From NCBI GenBank assembly GCA_017396055.1, contig JAFQND010000343.1, positions 1 to 8,439 on the forward strand: a stretch of 8,439 bases of DNA, written 5' to 3'. The DNA comes from Oscillospiraceae bacterium (GTDB lineage Bacteria; Bacillota; Clostridia; Oscillospirales; Ruminococcaceae). Positions 1-7,348 of this stretch are shown one piece after another (position 1 is the stretch's first letter; the number at the start of each line of letters is the position of its first letter). A model generated the notes under the pieces. The model searched no databases, was not told where the DNA came from, and saw only the letters and a program-made list of their open reading frames with translations. A program made the position numbers and the translations under genes.

Positions 1-1
1 A

Positions 2-88
2 GGCGTGGACAAGGTATTCATGTGGATGCTCGGAGCCATCGCGCTGGTCAATATCTGGAATATCATCCGGTTTGCCGCGGCGCTGTAA
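2..88 (+). CDS. C-terminal fragment of a membrane protein (5' end outside window)
   Basis: An open frame enters from the left edge and ends at TAA 86-88. The 28 visible residues include a hydrophobic stretch (WMLGAIALVNIWNIIRFAAAL) that reads as a terminal transmembrane helix, so this is probably the end of an integral membrane protein. Nothing visible identifies the family. The stop codon overlaps the AAGGGAG ribosome binding site (87-93) of the next gene, so the two are probably co-transcribed and translationally coupled. Confidence 0.6.
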   Translation, partial: GVDKVFMWMLGAIALVNIWNIIRFAAAL

Positions 89-100
89 GGGAGCGCATCC

Positions 101-415
101 ATGAAACGGAAAATCATCACCATCTGCGGCTCGTATCGATTCTGGGATCAAATCCAGCAGGTTTCCGAAAAACTCGCGCTGGAGGGAAATATCGTTCTGG
201 GCATGACACCCCATGTGCTGGACAGGTCGCTCACCGACGAGGAAAAAACGCTGTTGGGTGAACTGCACCTGAGAAAAATTGATCTGTCGGACGCGGTCTT
301 CGCGGTCAATCCCGGCGGTTATATGGGTGAGAGCCTGCGCAGAGAGATCGCATACGCCATAGCCGGAGGGAAAGAGGTCCTCTGGCTGGAAAAGCCCTTG
401 CACAACCAACCATAA
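101..415 (+). CDS. Nucleoside 2-deoxyribosyltransferase-like small protein
   Basis: This 104-residue protein has the layout of the nucleoside 2-deoxyribosyltransferase/SLOG-type Rossmann families. It starts with a beta strand and glycine turn (ITICGS, residues 6-11). The centre carries RKIDLSDAVFAVNPGGYMGE (59-78), where LSD is the usual motif after the third strand and GGYMGES is a ligand-binding loop whose Glu77 is a candidate catalytic or sugar-binding residue. A helix and final strand (GGKEVLWLE) follow. Characterised family members exchange nucleobases on deoxyribonucleosides or cleave N-glycosidic bonds, but many short relatives have no known substrate. The start is supported by AAGGGAG at 87-93, 7 nt upstream. 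The stop overlaps the ribosome binding site of the deaminase that follows, and both fit a nucleoside-salvage operon. The family call is by motif only. Confidence 0.85.
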   Translation: MKRKIITICGSYRFWDQIQQVSEKLALEGNIVLGMTPHVLDRSLTDEEKTLLGELHLRKIDLSDAVFAVNPGGYMGESLRREIAYAIAGGKEVLWLEKPLHNQP

Positions 416-426
416 GGAGCGTGAAT

Positions 427-960
427 ATGCACGACTGTCACGAAAAATATATCAAAAGGTGCTATGAGCTGGCCGTAAGCGCCGGCAAAAAGGGCTTTGA
501 CACCTTCGGCGCCGTTCTTGTCAGCGACGGTGAGATCATCGCCGAAGCAGAAAACACAGCAGACTATGAAAAAGGTCTGTTCGGTCACGCCGAATTCAAC
601 CTCGTCCACAAATGCGCCAATGCATTTTCCGACCACGTTCTTGAAAATGCAGTTTTTTATACCAGCTGCGCACCCTGTGTCCGCTGTCTGATGGCGATCG
701 CATCTCTTGGTGTCAGAACGATCGTTTATGGTGTATCGTATAAGAGTTTTCAGAAGCTTCTCCCCTTCGAGGAAGAGGTTCCCGACTATGAAAAGATCCT
801 CGGCAGCATGGGCGTGTCCATGAAACTGATCGGCCCCGTTCTGGAAGACGAGGGCATGCACGCCTTTGAATATTGGGGCGGCGATCACCGTCCGCTGGAA
901 GAACTCATCCGCGAAATGGACGAGATCAAAGCGAAAGCAGGCGCTGAAAAAAACTCTTGA
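427..960 (+). CDS. Zinc-dependent nucleoside/nucleobase deaminase (CDA superfamily)
   Basis: This 177-residue cytidine deaminase-like fold protein carries the canonical zinc site: HAE (His54-Ala-Glu56, ligand plus proton-shuttling glutamate) and PCVRC (Pro83-Cys84-x-x-Cys87). TFGAVLV (26-32) is the usual strand before the first zinc ligand. Family members hydrolytically deaminate cytosine, guanine, adenine or related bases, and the exact substrate cannot be read here. The acidic C-terminal extension (about 140-177) is longer than in minimal deaminases. I choose ATG 427 rather than GTG 421, because AAGGAG (414-419) sits 7 nt before 427 but only 1 nt before 421. The gene overlaps the upstream gene's stop through its ribosome binding site. 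Its own stop codon overlaps the -35 box of the T-box promoter, so read-through into that leader is possible. Confidence 0.9.
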   Translation: MHDCHEKYIKRCYELAVSAGKKGFDTFGAVLVSDGEIIAEAENTADYEKGLFGHAEFNLVHKCANAFSDHVLENAVFYTSCAPCVRCLMAIASLGVRTIVYGVSYKSFQKLLPFEEEVPDYEKILGSMGVSMKLIGPVLEDEGMHAFEYWGGDHRPLEELIREMDEIKAKAGAEKNS

Positions 961-985
961 CATTGCTTTTCTTTCGTGCTATGAT
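957..985 (+). promoter_or_regulatory. Sigma-A promoter for the T-box leader
   Basis: TTGACA (957-962), a 17-nt spacer and TATGAT (980-985) form an almost perfect housekeeping promoter. The -35 box overlaps the TGA stop of the deaminase gene. Transcription should start near 991-993, just ahead of the first stem of the T-box leader. Confidence 0.85.
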
Positions 986-998
986 GTGGTCAATATAA

Positions 999-1276
999 CA
1001 CTGTGAAGGAAAAAGCGACCTCTTTTCCCGGATCTTCAGAGAGTCCCCGGCGGTGTGAATGGGATGTGAAAGGTGAGGTCAGAACGCTTCCGGAGTGGCG
1101 GGTTCGAGCAAAAGTGAGGGCACGACAGGTCTCGCCTGTTACAGCGAGGGGGGTTCCCGGTTCATTCCGGCGACCTTGTAAGGCTCCCGTCCCGTGAGGG
1201 CGGAGCGAAATGAAGTGGCACCGCGGTATTTCCGCCTTCATTGGACATCGTTCCATTGAAGGCGGTTTTTGTTTTT
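999..1276 (+). promoter_or_regulatory. T-box riboswitch, specifier AAC (asparagine)
   Basis: This leader RNA senses uncharged tRNA and switches between antitermination and termination. Stem I can be folded by eye: CACT 999-1002 with AGTG 1094-1097, GAAG 1005-1008 with CTTC 1087-1090, and GACCTC 1017-1022 with GAGGTC 1075-1080. Its apical part contains CAGAGAG and GGCGGTGTGAA, which resemble the conserved AG bulge and distal loop. The specifier loop is AGAACG (1081-1086), and AAC at 1083-1085 reads as an Asn codon followed by a purine. ACAGG/CCTGT (1125-1139) fits stem II, and CTCCC...GGGCGGAG (1184-1205) fits stem III. The T-box itself is GAAGTGGCACCGCGG (1212-1226), whose antiterminator closes with CCGCCTTC (1232-1239). 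The variable bulge base is C (1219), which pairs with a G73 discriminator, as expected for tRNA-Asn. Downstream is a nucleoside phosphorylase, with asnS second. Confidence 0.92.
1232..1276 (+). terminator. T-box intrinsic terminator
   Basis: CCGCCTTCA (1232-1240) pairs perfectly with TGAAGGCGG (1257-1265), with an inner TGGA/TCCA extension, and is followed by TTTTTGTTTTT (1266-1276). The 5' arm is the same segment that closes the T-box antiterminator, so the two structures exclude each other. Confidence 0.93.
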
Positions 1277-1392
1277 CCGCTTCGTTTCTCCGTCACAACA
1301 GCGGCACTTTGCAGACCGGCCATCTGCAAACCGGCAGCGCTTGCTAAACCGAATGTTTCACATCCGACTGCCATTTTTCGGGAGGAATATCT

Positions 1393-2163
1393 ATGGCTAT
1401 CACAAAACACCCATATCCCATTCTGGAACATGACGATTCATTGACCGCTGTACTGCAGCCCGACCACGAAAAGCTTTCGCTGAAGCTGCCAAAGAAAGCT
1501 GTCTTTGCCTTTCTGGGCGATGTGATCGATCAGTTTGCCGTGTCCTGCGGCGCGAAAAAAGTCTCTGAATTTATCTCGATCACCAAAATCTATCCCATCT
1601 ATGTCCTGGAATATAAGGGCGAAGAGATCTGTCTCTGCCAGGCACCGGTGGGTGCCGCCGCTGCCGCACAGCTGATGGACTGGCTCATCGGCTACGGTGT
1701 CAGAAAGATCATCACGGCCGGCTCCTGCGGTGTTATGGCTGATATCCCGGAGGACACCTTCCTCGTGCCGGTAAAAGCGCTGAGAGACGAAGGTACGTCC
1801 TATCACTATCTGCCGCCCGAACGGTTTATTGAGCTGAACAGAGAAGTCCTCGCTTCCATCGAGCGGACACTGACCCGTCTTGGCATGCCTTATACCGAAT
1901 GTGTGACCTGGACCACCGACGGATTCTTCCGTGAGACCCGCGACATGGTCGCCTACCGGATGAGCGAGGGATGTGAGGTCGTTGAGATGGAGTGCGCCGC
2001 ACTGGCTGCCTGTGCAGAATTCCGCGGGGTTCAGTTCGGTCAGCTGCTCTTTACTGCCGACTCGCTGGCAAATGTCGAAAAATATGACGAAAGAAACTGG
2101 GGACAGAGTTCGCTGGAGAAGGCAATGGGGCTTTGCCTGGAGGCCGCAAGAGATTTGGAGTAA
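1393..2163 (+). CDS. Nucleoside phosphorylase (PNP/UDP family), T-box controlled
   Basis: This 256-residue protein has the full length of the hexameric purine nucleoside/uridine phosphorylase family, which cleaves (deoxy)ribonucleosides with phosphate to give a free base and (deoxy)ribose-1-phosphate. Motifs are GAAAAAQLMDWLI (87-99), the phosphate-loop TAGSCG (108-113), TTDGFFRET (174-182) in the base-binding region and VVEMECAALAA (196-206), where the Met-Glu pair contacts the ribose. Asp223 in TADSL is a candidate catalytic acid. Whether it prefers purine or pyrimidine nucleosides cannot be read safely. GGGAGGA (1380-1386) lies 6 nt before the start. Between the T-box terminator and the start, 1311-1335 holds two near-identical 10-mers (GCAGACCGGC, GCAAACCGGC) that could form a small hairpin. 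Expression should depend on tRNA-Asn charging. No terminator follows before asnS. Confidence 0.92.
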   Translation: MAITKHPYPILEHDDSLTAVLQPDHEKLSLKLPKKAVFAFLGDVIDQFAVSCGAKKVSEFISITKIYPIYVLEYKGEEICLCQAPVGAAAAAQLMDWLIGYGVRKIITAGSCGVMADIPEDTFLVPVKALRDEGTSYHYLPPERFIELNREVLASIERTLTRLGMPYTECVTWTTDGFFRETRDMVAYRMSEGCEVVEMECAALAACAEFRGVQFGQLLFTADSLANVEKYDERNWGQSSLEKAMGLCLEAARDLE

Positions 2164-2172
2164 TCGCGCATA

Positions 2173-2201
2173 TTGACATATCCTTCTATCCGGGATATAA
2201 T
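2173..2201 (+). promoter_or_regulatory. Perfect consensus sigma-A promoter for asnS
   Basis: TTGACA (2173-2178), exactly 17 nt, then TATAAT (2196-2201): a full consensus match. It begins 10 nt after the phosphorylase stop codon. The predicted start near 2208 gives an approximately 84-nt leader for asnS that lacks any T-box. Confidence 0.9.
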
Positions 2202-2226
2202 TATTTAGTTAAGGCATGAACCTATT

Positions 2227-2265
2227 CCGGCGTTATCTGCCGGTCAAAACGGGCATATCCTGCCC
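2227..2265 (+). promoter_or_regulatory. Tandem hairpins in the asnS leader
   Basis: Two small stem-loops lie between the asnS promoter and its start codon: CCGGC/GCCGG (2227-2231 with 2239-2243, 7-nt loop) and GGGCA/TGCCC (2251-2255 with 2261-2265, 5-nt loop). Neither is followed by a T-run, so they are not terminators. The second ends about 10 nt before the AAAGG ribosome binding site (2276-2280) and could stabilise the mRNA or affect translation. No known riboswitch or ribosomal leader class is recognised. Confidence 0.45.
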
Positions 2266-2291
2266 ATATAAAAAGAAAGGTCGAATCACTT

Positions 2292-3683
<1,392 letters not shown>

Positions 3684-3706
3684 TCGAAAAGCATCTTAAC
3701 AACGCC

Positions 3707-3741
3707 AAAACCCGGTCCTGTAAAAACAGGATCGGGTTTTT
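3707..3741 (+). terminator. Intrinsic terminator after asnS
   Basis: AAAACCCG with GGTCCTG (3707-3720) pairs with CAGGATCGGGTTTT (3727-3740), apart from one mismatch, and ends in a T-run. It lies 24 nt after the asnS stop and only 24 nt before the next start codon, leaving no room for a normal promoter between the two genes. Confidence 0.85.
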
Positions 3742-3765
3742 CCAAATCATACAGGAGGCATCATC

Positions 3766-4803
3766 ATGGCACTGAAATTCAGTTTATTCGCTGACCTGCA
3801 TTACAGAAAAGGCGGTTATATCGTCACCACCGCCGACATGGAGGCGATCCTCGACAAGGCAGCCGCAAACGATGCGGAATTTATGATCCACTGCGGCGAT
3901 TTCTGCAACGGCTATACCGATTCGCCCGAGATGCTCAAGCTCGCCTATCAGAATAAATACGGTCTTGCCCTTTACGGTGTTTACGGCAACCATGAACTGG
4001 AAAGAGAACCCAACAGCATGGCCATCGTCACCCCCTGGCTGACCAACCGGCCCGTTGTCTGGGGCACCGAAGACGGCACCATCGGCGACGGCTATATTGC
4101 CTACTATTATTTTGATGTACGGGGCTACCGCTTTGTCTGCACCGATACGAACTTCTCGCTGACCCCCGACGGAAAATGGGAACACAACCCCGATCCCAGC
4201 TTCTGCCCCAGAAGAGAAAACACCGAATGGAACGCCCTCGGCCCGGAACAGCTCTGCTGGCTGGAAAAAACACTGGAGGATGCTGCCGAAAAGGATCTGC
4301 ACTGCATCGTCATCTCCCATGCCGCCTTCTCTCCCGGCTGGGAACCCACTTCCGCTGACGCCGAAAAGGTACGCGCCATCTTCACACGCGCCAACGAAAA
4401 GAAAAAGGGAACTGTTATCTTCTCCATCAACGGTCATCTGCACTCCGACCGCTATTGCATGGAAAACGGTATTCTCTATCTGGACACCAACACCGTCCGG
4501 AACAGTGTATGGCGCCCCACTCCTGTAGAGCATTACACCGACGAGACTTTTGTTTACACCGAATACGATGAGGACGGAAATCCCCTCTTCTCGGAAGAAA
4601 GACTCGTTTCTTCGCTGCGGGCTGCAAAAAACACCTGGTTCAGCGCCGATCCCCTCTCGACCATCGTAACGGTGGAGGATGATGGTACTGTCACCATCGA
4701 CAGCATGCAGTCCGAATGGCTGGGCGGCAAGGCAGCCCTCGACAACCATTCCGGTGAACATCCCTGGATCGCCGGCGGCACCTTCCACGTCGATATGGGC
4801 TAA
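3766..4803 (+). CDS. Calcineurin-like metallophosphoesterase
   Basis: This 345-residue predicted cytoplasmic protein (no signal peptide visible) carries the complete two-metal phosphoesterase motif set: DLH (Asp10-x-His12), GD (Gly44-Asp45), GNHE (74-77), an isolated His in VISH (His185) and GHLH (223-226). These residues bind the dinuclear metal centre that hydrolyses phosphomonoesters or diesters. The substrate (nucleotide, phospholipid or nucleic acid) cannot be read. Residues 230-345 form an extra C-terminal beta-rich part (NTVRNSVWRPT, VTVEDDGTVTID), as in many Firmicutes 3',5'-cAMP phosphodiesterase-like and purple acid phosphatase-like members. AGGAGG (3753-3758) is 7 nt before ATG. 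The gene starts immediately after the asnS terminator, so it is probably expressed by read-through or by a promoter inside asnS. Confidence 0.93.
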   Translation: MALKFSLFADLHYRKGGYIVTTADMEAILDKAAANDAEFMIHCGDFCNGYTDSPEMLKLAYQNKYGLALYGVYGNHELEREPNSMAIVTPWLTNRPVVWGTEDGTIGDGYIAYYYFDVRGYRFVCTDTNFSLTPDGKWEHNPDPSFCPRRENTEWNALGPEQLCWLEKTLEDAAEKDLHCIVISHAAFSPGWEPTSADAEKVRAIFTRANEKKKGTVIFSINGHLHSDRYCMENGILYLDTNTVRNSVWRPTPVEHYTDETFVYTEYDEDGNPLFSEERLVSSLRAAKNTWFSADPLSTIVTVEDDGTVTIDSMQSEWLGGKAALDNHSGEHPWIAGGTFHVDMG

Positions 4804-4805
4804 AC

Positions 4806-4832
4806 AAAAAGGACGGCAAAAGCCGTCCTTTT
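4806..4832. terminator. Bidirectional terminator between convergent genes
   Basis: GGACGGC (4811-4817), loop AAAA, and GCCGTCC (4822-4828) form a perfect stem. It is flanked by AAAAA on the left and TTTT on the right, so it can end transcription of the metallophosphoesterase (+) and of the minus-strand gene that stops at 4834. Confidence 0.9.
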
Positions 4833-4833
4833 C

Positions 4834-5400
4834 TCATCCTCCGATGGTTTTTTCCCAGACCCACGGGAATTTTTCTCTGACAAAACGGGCATAGGAACAA
4901 TCGGGCGTATCGGCCATCTTTTTCTCCTTAAGATAGCCTGCGAGCATCGTCCACCAGCGCTCCAGCTCGGCCTCGGATTTATCCTCGAATCTGCTCAGAC
5001 GGAGTTTCCCCTCCGCCATATACTGCTGCATCAGCTGCCAGGCATCCGGCACCTCTGTGACGGTGCTTACCTTCATGGGCACGGTACCCAGCCTTGCACA
5101 GGGGATATTTTTAAAGGGCAGCACATCGCTTTCTTCCGCCTCGACCTCATAAATAAAGCCGCGGACTCCTTCGGATACTTCACGCAGCGCGTGGGGATAG
5201 AGTTCGTTGTATACCGGTATGCCTTCTTTGTCAAATCCATAAGGGAACCAGTAATAGGGGCGCTCAACCGCATTGCAGAGATAGAAGGCCGCCACCACGT
5301 CAATGGTGCTCATATAGATATAAGGCCGGTCGTGGTCTGCCCATCGCGGTTCCAGAACGGTAATGCCGCCGGTGGTGCTGCCGTGAAAAAGTTTCATCAT
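4834..5400 (-). CDS. Uncharacterised protein with ADP-ribosyltransferase-like N-terminus
   Basis: This 188-residue soluble protein is not securely recognised. The N-terminus (LFHGSTTGG, residues 4-12; PYIYMSTIDVVAAFY, 26-40) follows the pattern His-Gly-Ser, then Tyr-x-(S/T) before a helix. That pattern is seen at the NAD-binding edge of small ADP-ribosyltransferase-fold families. The proposed His6 and Tyr29 would be the first two members of an H-Y-E type triad, and no third residue can be pointed to with confidence. The C-terminal third (SEAELERWWTMLAGYLKE) is helical and rich in Trp and charged residues. The start is ATG at 5400, or the adjacent ATG at 5397 (187 aa). The ribosome binding site AAGGAGG (5411-5405) is 4 or 7 nt away, the latter slightly better. 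The gene is convergent with the metallophosphoesterase and divergent from the lipoprotein. Function remains unknown. Confidence 0.8.
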   Translation of the reverse strand: MMKLFHGSTTGGITVLEPRWADHDRPYIYMSTIDVVAAFYLCNAVERPYYWFPYGFDKEGIPVYNELYPHALREVSEGVRGFIYEVEAEESDVLPFKNIPCARLGTVPMKVSTVTEVPDAWQLMQQYMAEGKLRLSRFEDKSEAELERWWTMLAGYLKEKKMADTPDCSYARFVREKFPWVWEKTIGG

Positions 5401-5418
5401 GCTCCCTCCTTCAAAATC

Positions 5419-5447
5419 AGTATAGCATATTTTTGGTATATTTTCCA
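5419..5447 (-). promoter_or_regulatory. Probable promoter for the minus-strand gene
   Basis: Read on the minus strand, TGGAAA (5447-5442), 17 nt and TATACT (5424-5419) give a 4/6 and 5/6 match to consensus. Transcription would begin near 5412, directly before the AAGGAGG ribosome binding site, so the leader would be very short. Confidence 0.5.
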
Positions 5448-5479
5448 TCGCGCCACCGGGAAATCCGGCTTCAGAAATG

Positions 5480-5508
5480 TTGTCAGACCGGCAAAATAAT
5501 GGTATACT
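5480..5508 (+). promoter_or_regulatory. Promoter for the solute-binding lipoprotein
   Basis: TTGTCA (5480-5485), a 17-nt spacer and TATACT (5503-5508) match the sigma-A consensus at 5/6 in each box. The predicted start near 5515 gives an approximately 36-nt leader. It is divergent from the promoter at 5419-5447. Confidence 0.75.
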
Positions 5509-5550
5509 GATAATATATAGTCTCTGTTCAAACCCGAAAGGAATGACGAT

Positions 5551-7218
5551 ATGAAGAAACTGTTGACCCTGTTCATCGCGGCGGCAGTACTCGCGCTGGC
5601 GGGATGCGGAAAAACACCCGCTCCTCAGCAGCAGCCTGCCAAAGAGCCGCAAGGCACTGCGGTGATCGGTCTGGCTTCACCCATTACGGGAAAATATTTC
5701 TTCACCGACGCGTGGGGAACTACCGGTACCGATTCGGATATCAGCAAGCTGATCTTCGGCGGAAATACCGTGACCACCGACAAAAAGGGCGAGCTCGTCT
5801 ATAATGACGGTGTGCTGAAATCTGTCGATATCTGTGAAGAGAAAAACGGTGACCGCACATATACTTTCACCCTCAACGACGGGCTGAAATTCAGTGACGG
5901 TTCTTCTCTGACGGCAAAGGATTATGTTTTCTCGGTATTGCTGCAGTCTTCCTATGCCTTTCTTCATCTGGAAAATGCCTCGAATACCAGATACAGCCAT
6001 CTGGTAGGCTGGGAAGAATTCGCTTCCGGCAAAAGCAACCAGTTCGAGGGAGTCGAACTGATCTCCGACAATCAGTTCTCTCTGACGATCGACGGCGATA
6101 AGCTTCCCTATTACGATGAAATGTCCATGGTGGATATCTGTCCCCTGCCCAGATCTGTTCTGGCACCGGAACTCGCCCTTACCGCCTCCGGCTGGGAATG
6201 GAACAGCGTGACCACAGCCCAGCTGCGCAATACTCTTCTCGGCAGCACAGGCTATCGCTTCTTCCCCACAGTAACTGCGGGACCATACATGCTGACCGAT
6301 ATTTCCGGCAGAGGAACAGACACCGTACTGACGCTGGAATATAACCCCTATTATGCTCCGGCGGAAAAAGACGCAGCACCCCGTATCGCATCGCTGCAGA
6401 TCAGCACGGCTAACCTCTCTGCTCCCGAAAATTATGACCTGATCTGCGGGCTCTCCGGCAAAGAGATCGCCGCCGCACGGGACGCTGTCGCAGACTGCGG
6501 TATGACCGACTATCTCTATCAGAGCAACGTACTGAGCGCTGTTCTTTTCGGTGAAAGTGTTCCTCTGAGAGTCCGCCACGCACTGGCAGCACTGCTGGAT
6601 CCCGAAGACTGTACCGAACTTCTGGCGGCAAGATGGGGCGAACCCATCATTGGTCTGAACCTTCCCTCTGACGAACTGACAAAGACCTATCGCCTCGATC
6701 TGATCCATGAATCCGCACGCTGGAACGATCCCTCTCTTGCAGAAACGCTGTTAGCAGGCTCTGAACCGGCGGTGACACTGACCTTTGACCGGGATGACCC
6801 CGATGCAGCCGCCATGGCGGCCCACCTTGCCGATGTGGCTGAAGACAGCGATCTGCTGACCATTCAGATGCGCCCGGTGGATCGTTCGGCATTGACCAGT
6901 ATTTTGCAGTCCGGCGAATACGAACTTCTCTTCTTCCATGATGAACTGTCCGGCATGCCCTGGGAAGGTCCCGAAAAGCTGACCGGCAAACTCGCCGAAG
7001 CGGCAGAATATCTCGCCGAAACCTCGGGCGGTCTCGATTATCGCTATGAAGAAAAGTGGCTCGCTTTCCAGGATCTTTATCAGCAGGAGCTTCCTGCTCT
7101 GGGAATCTGCAGCTATGAACACTGCGACCTGACCGGTAAACGGCTGACCGGTTATGGCGAACCCACCGCACAGACCGACTGGACAAAACTGATCCTCTCG
7201 GCTGAGATCAGCGAATAA
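5551..7218 (+). CDS. ABC transporter extracellular solute-binding lipoprotein, family 5
   Basis: This 555-residue lipoprotein should be exported and anchored on the outer face of the membrane, where it delivers a peptide or similar solute to an ABC importer. A Lys-Lys start, a hydrophobic core and the lipobox LAGC with Cys19 form the signal peptide. A Pro/Gln-rich linker (about 20-36) follows. The mature part shows the family 5 signature YTFTLNDGLKFSDGSSLTA (104-122, with KDYVFSVLL after it), and overall length is normal. The central region is more divergent than in OppA/DppA-like proteins, so peptide specificity is not proven. AAAGGA (5537-5542) lies 8 nt before ATG. The gene is monocistronic in this window: its own promoter precedes it, a terminator follows, and no permease or ATPase genes are adjacent. 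It would therefore have to work with a transporter encoded elsewhere, or as a sensor. Confidence 0.9.
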   Translation: MKKLLTLFIAAAVLALAGCGKTPAPQQQPAKEPQGTAVIGLASPITGKYFFTDAWGTTGTDSDISKLIFGGNTVTTDKKGELVYNDGVLKSVDICEEKNGDRTYTFTLNDGLKFSDGSSLTAKDYVFSVLLQSSYAFLHLENASNTRYSHLVGWEEFASGKSNQFEGVELISDNQFSLTIDGDKLPYYDEMSMVDICPLPRSVLAPELALTASGWEWNSVTTAQLRNTLLGSTGYRFFPTVTAGPYMLTDISGRGTDTVLTLEYNPYYAPAEKDAAPRIASLQISTANLSAPENYDLICGLSGKEIAAARDAVADCGMTDYLYQSNVLSAVLFGESVPLRVRHALAALLDPEDCTELLAARWGEPIIGLNLPSDELTKTYRLDLIHESARWNDPSLAETLLAGSEPAVTLTFDRDDPDAAAMAAHLADVAEDSDLLTIQMRPVDRSALTSILQSGEYELLFFHDELSGMPWEGPEKLTGKLAEAAEYLAETSGGLDYRYEEKWLAFQDLYQQELPALGICSYEHCDLTGKRLTGYGEPTAQTDWTKLILSAEISE

Positions 7219-7220
7219 TA

Positions 7221-7254
7221 AGATCCCCGGCGCTGCGGCAGCCGGGGATCTTTC
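7221..7254 (+). terminator. Intrinsic terminator of the lipoprotein gene
   Basis: AGATCCCCGGC (7221-7231) pairs perfectly with GCCGGGGATCT (7241-7251), with a 9-nt loop. The stem continues into TTT and a T-rich tail. It starts 2 nt after the stop codon. Confidence 0.92.
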
Positions 7255-7271
7255 TGTTTCATATACAAAGG

Positions 7272-7302
7272 AAAAAAGCCCCGACAGCGCTATCGGGGCT
7301 TT
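7272..7302 (-). terminator. Intrinsic terminator for leftward transcription from the orphan RNA region
   Basis: AAAGCCCCGA (7275-7284) and TCGGGGCTTT (7293-7302) form a perfect stem. Read on the minus strand it ends in six T residues (7277-7272), whereas on the + strand only TTT and then ACG follow. It is therefore better suited to stop transcription coming from the right. No protein gene lies on that side, so it marks the probable 3' end of a non-coding transcript. Confidence 0.85.
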
Positions 7303-7315
7303 ACGTTTGAAATTT

Positions 7316-7348
7316 CTGGCCTTCCAGCCAATACAGTCAGTACATTGG
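7316..7348 (-). other. Two 3'-terminal hairpins of the candidate RNA
   Basis: CTGG/CCAG (7316-7319 with 7324-7327) and CCAAT/ATTGG (7328-7332 with 7344-7348) lie next to each other just before the terminator. The second uses the 3'-most copy of the CCAATGTACTGA repeat as its 5' arm in the RNA, so this copy may be sequestered. Confidence 0.5.

Noticed and set aside
319..963. 214-codon open frame antisense to the deaminase
   Set aside because: The deaminase zinc motifs and ribosome binding site are clear on the + strand. The antisense frame has no start signal.
1003..1197. 64-codon open frame inside the T-box leader
   Set aside because: It lies entirely in the stem I to stem III part of the riboswitch and has no ribosome binding site.
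3784..4788. 334-codon open frame antisense to the metallophosphoesterase
   Set aside because: The complete metal-binding motif set on the + strand identifies the real gene.
5677..6708. 343-codon open frame antisense to the lipoprotein
   Set aside because: It is a shadow of a strongly biased gene, with no ribosome binding site or recognisable motifs.
5551..7218. Assigning the gene symbol oppA or dppA
   Set aside because: The central region is divergent and no permease genes are adjacent, so peptide specificity is unproven.
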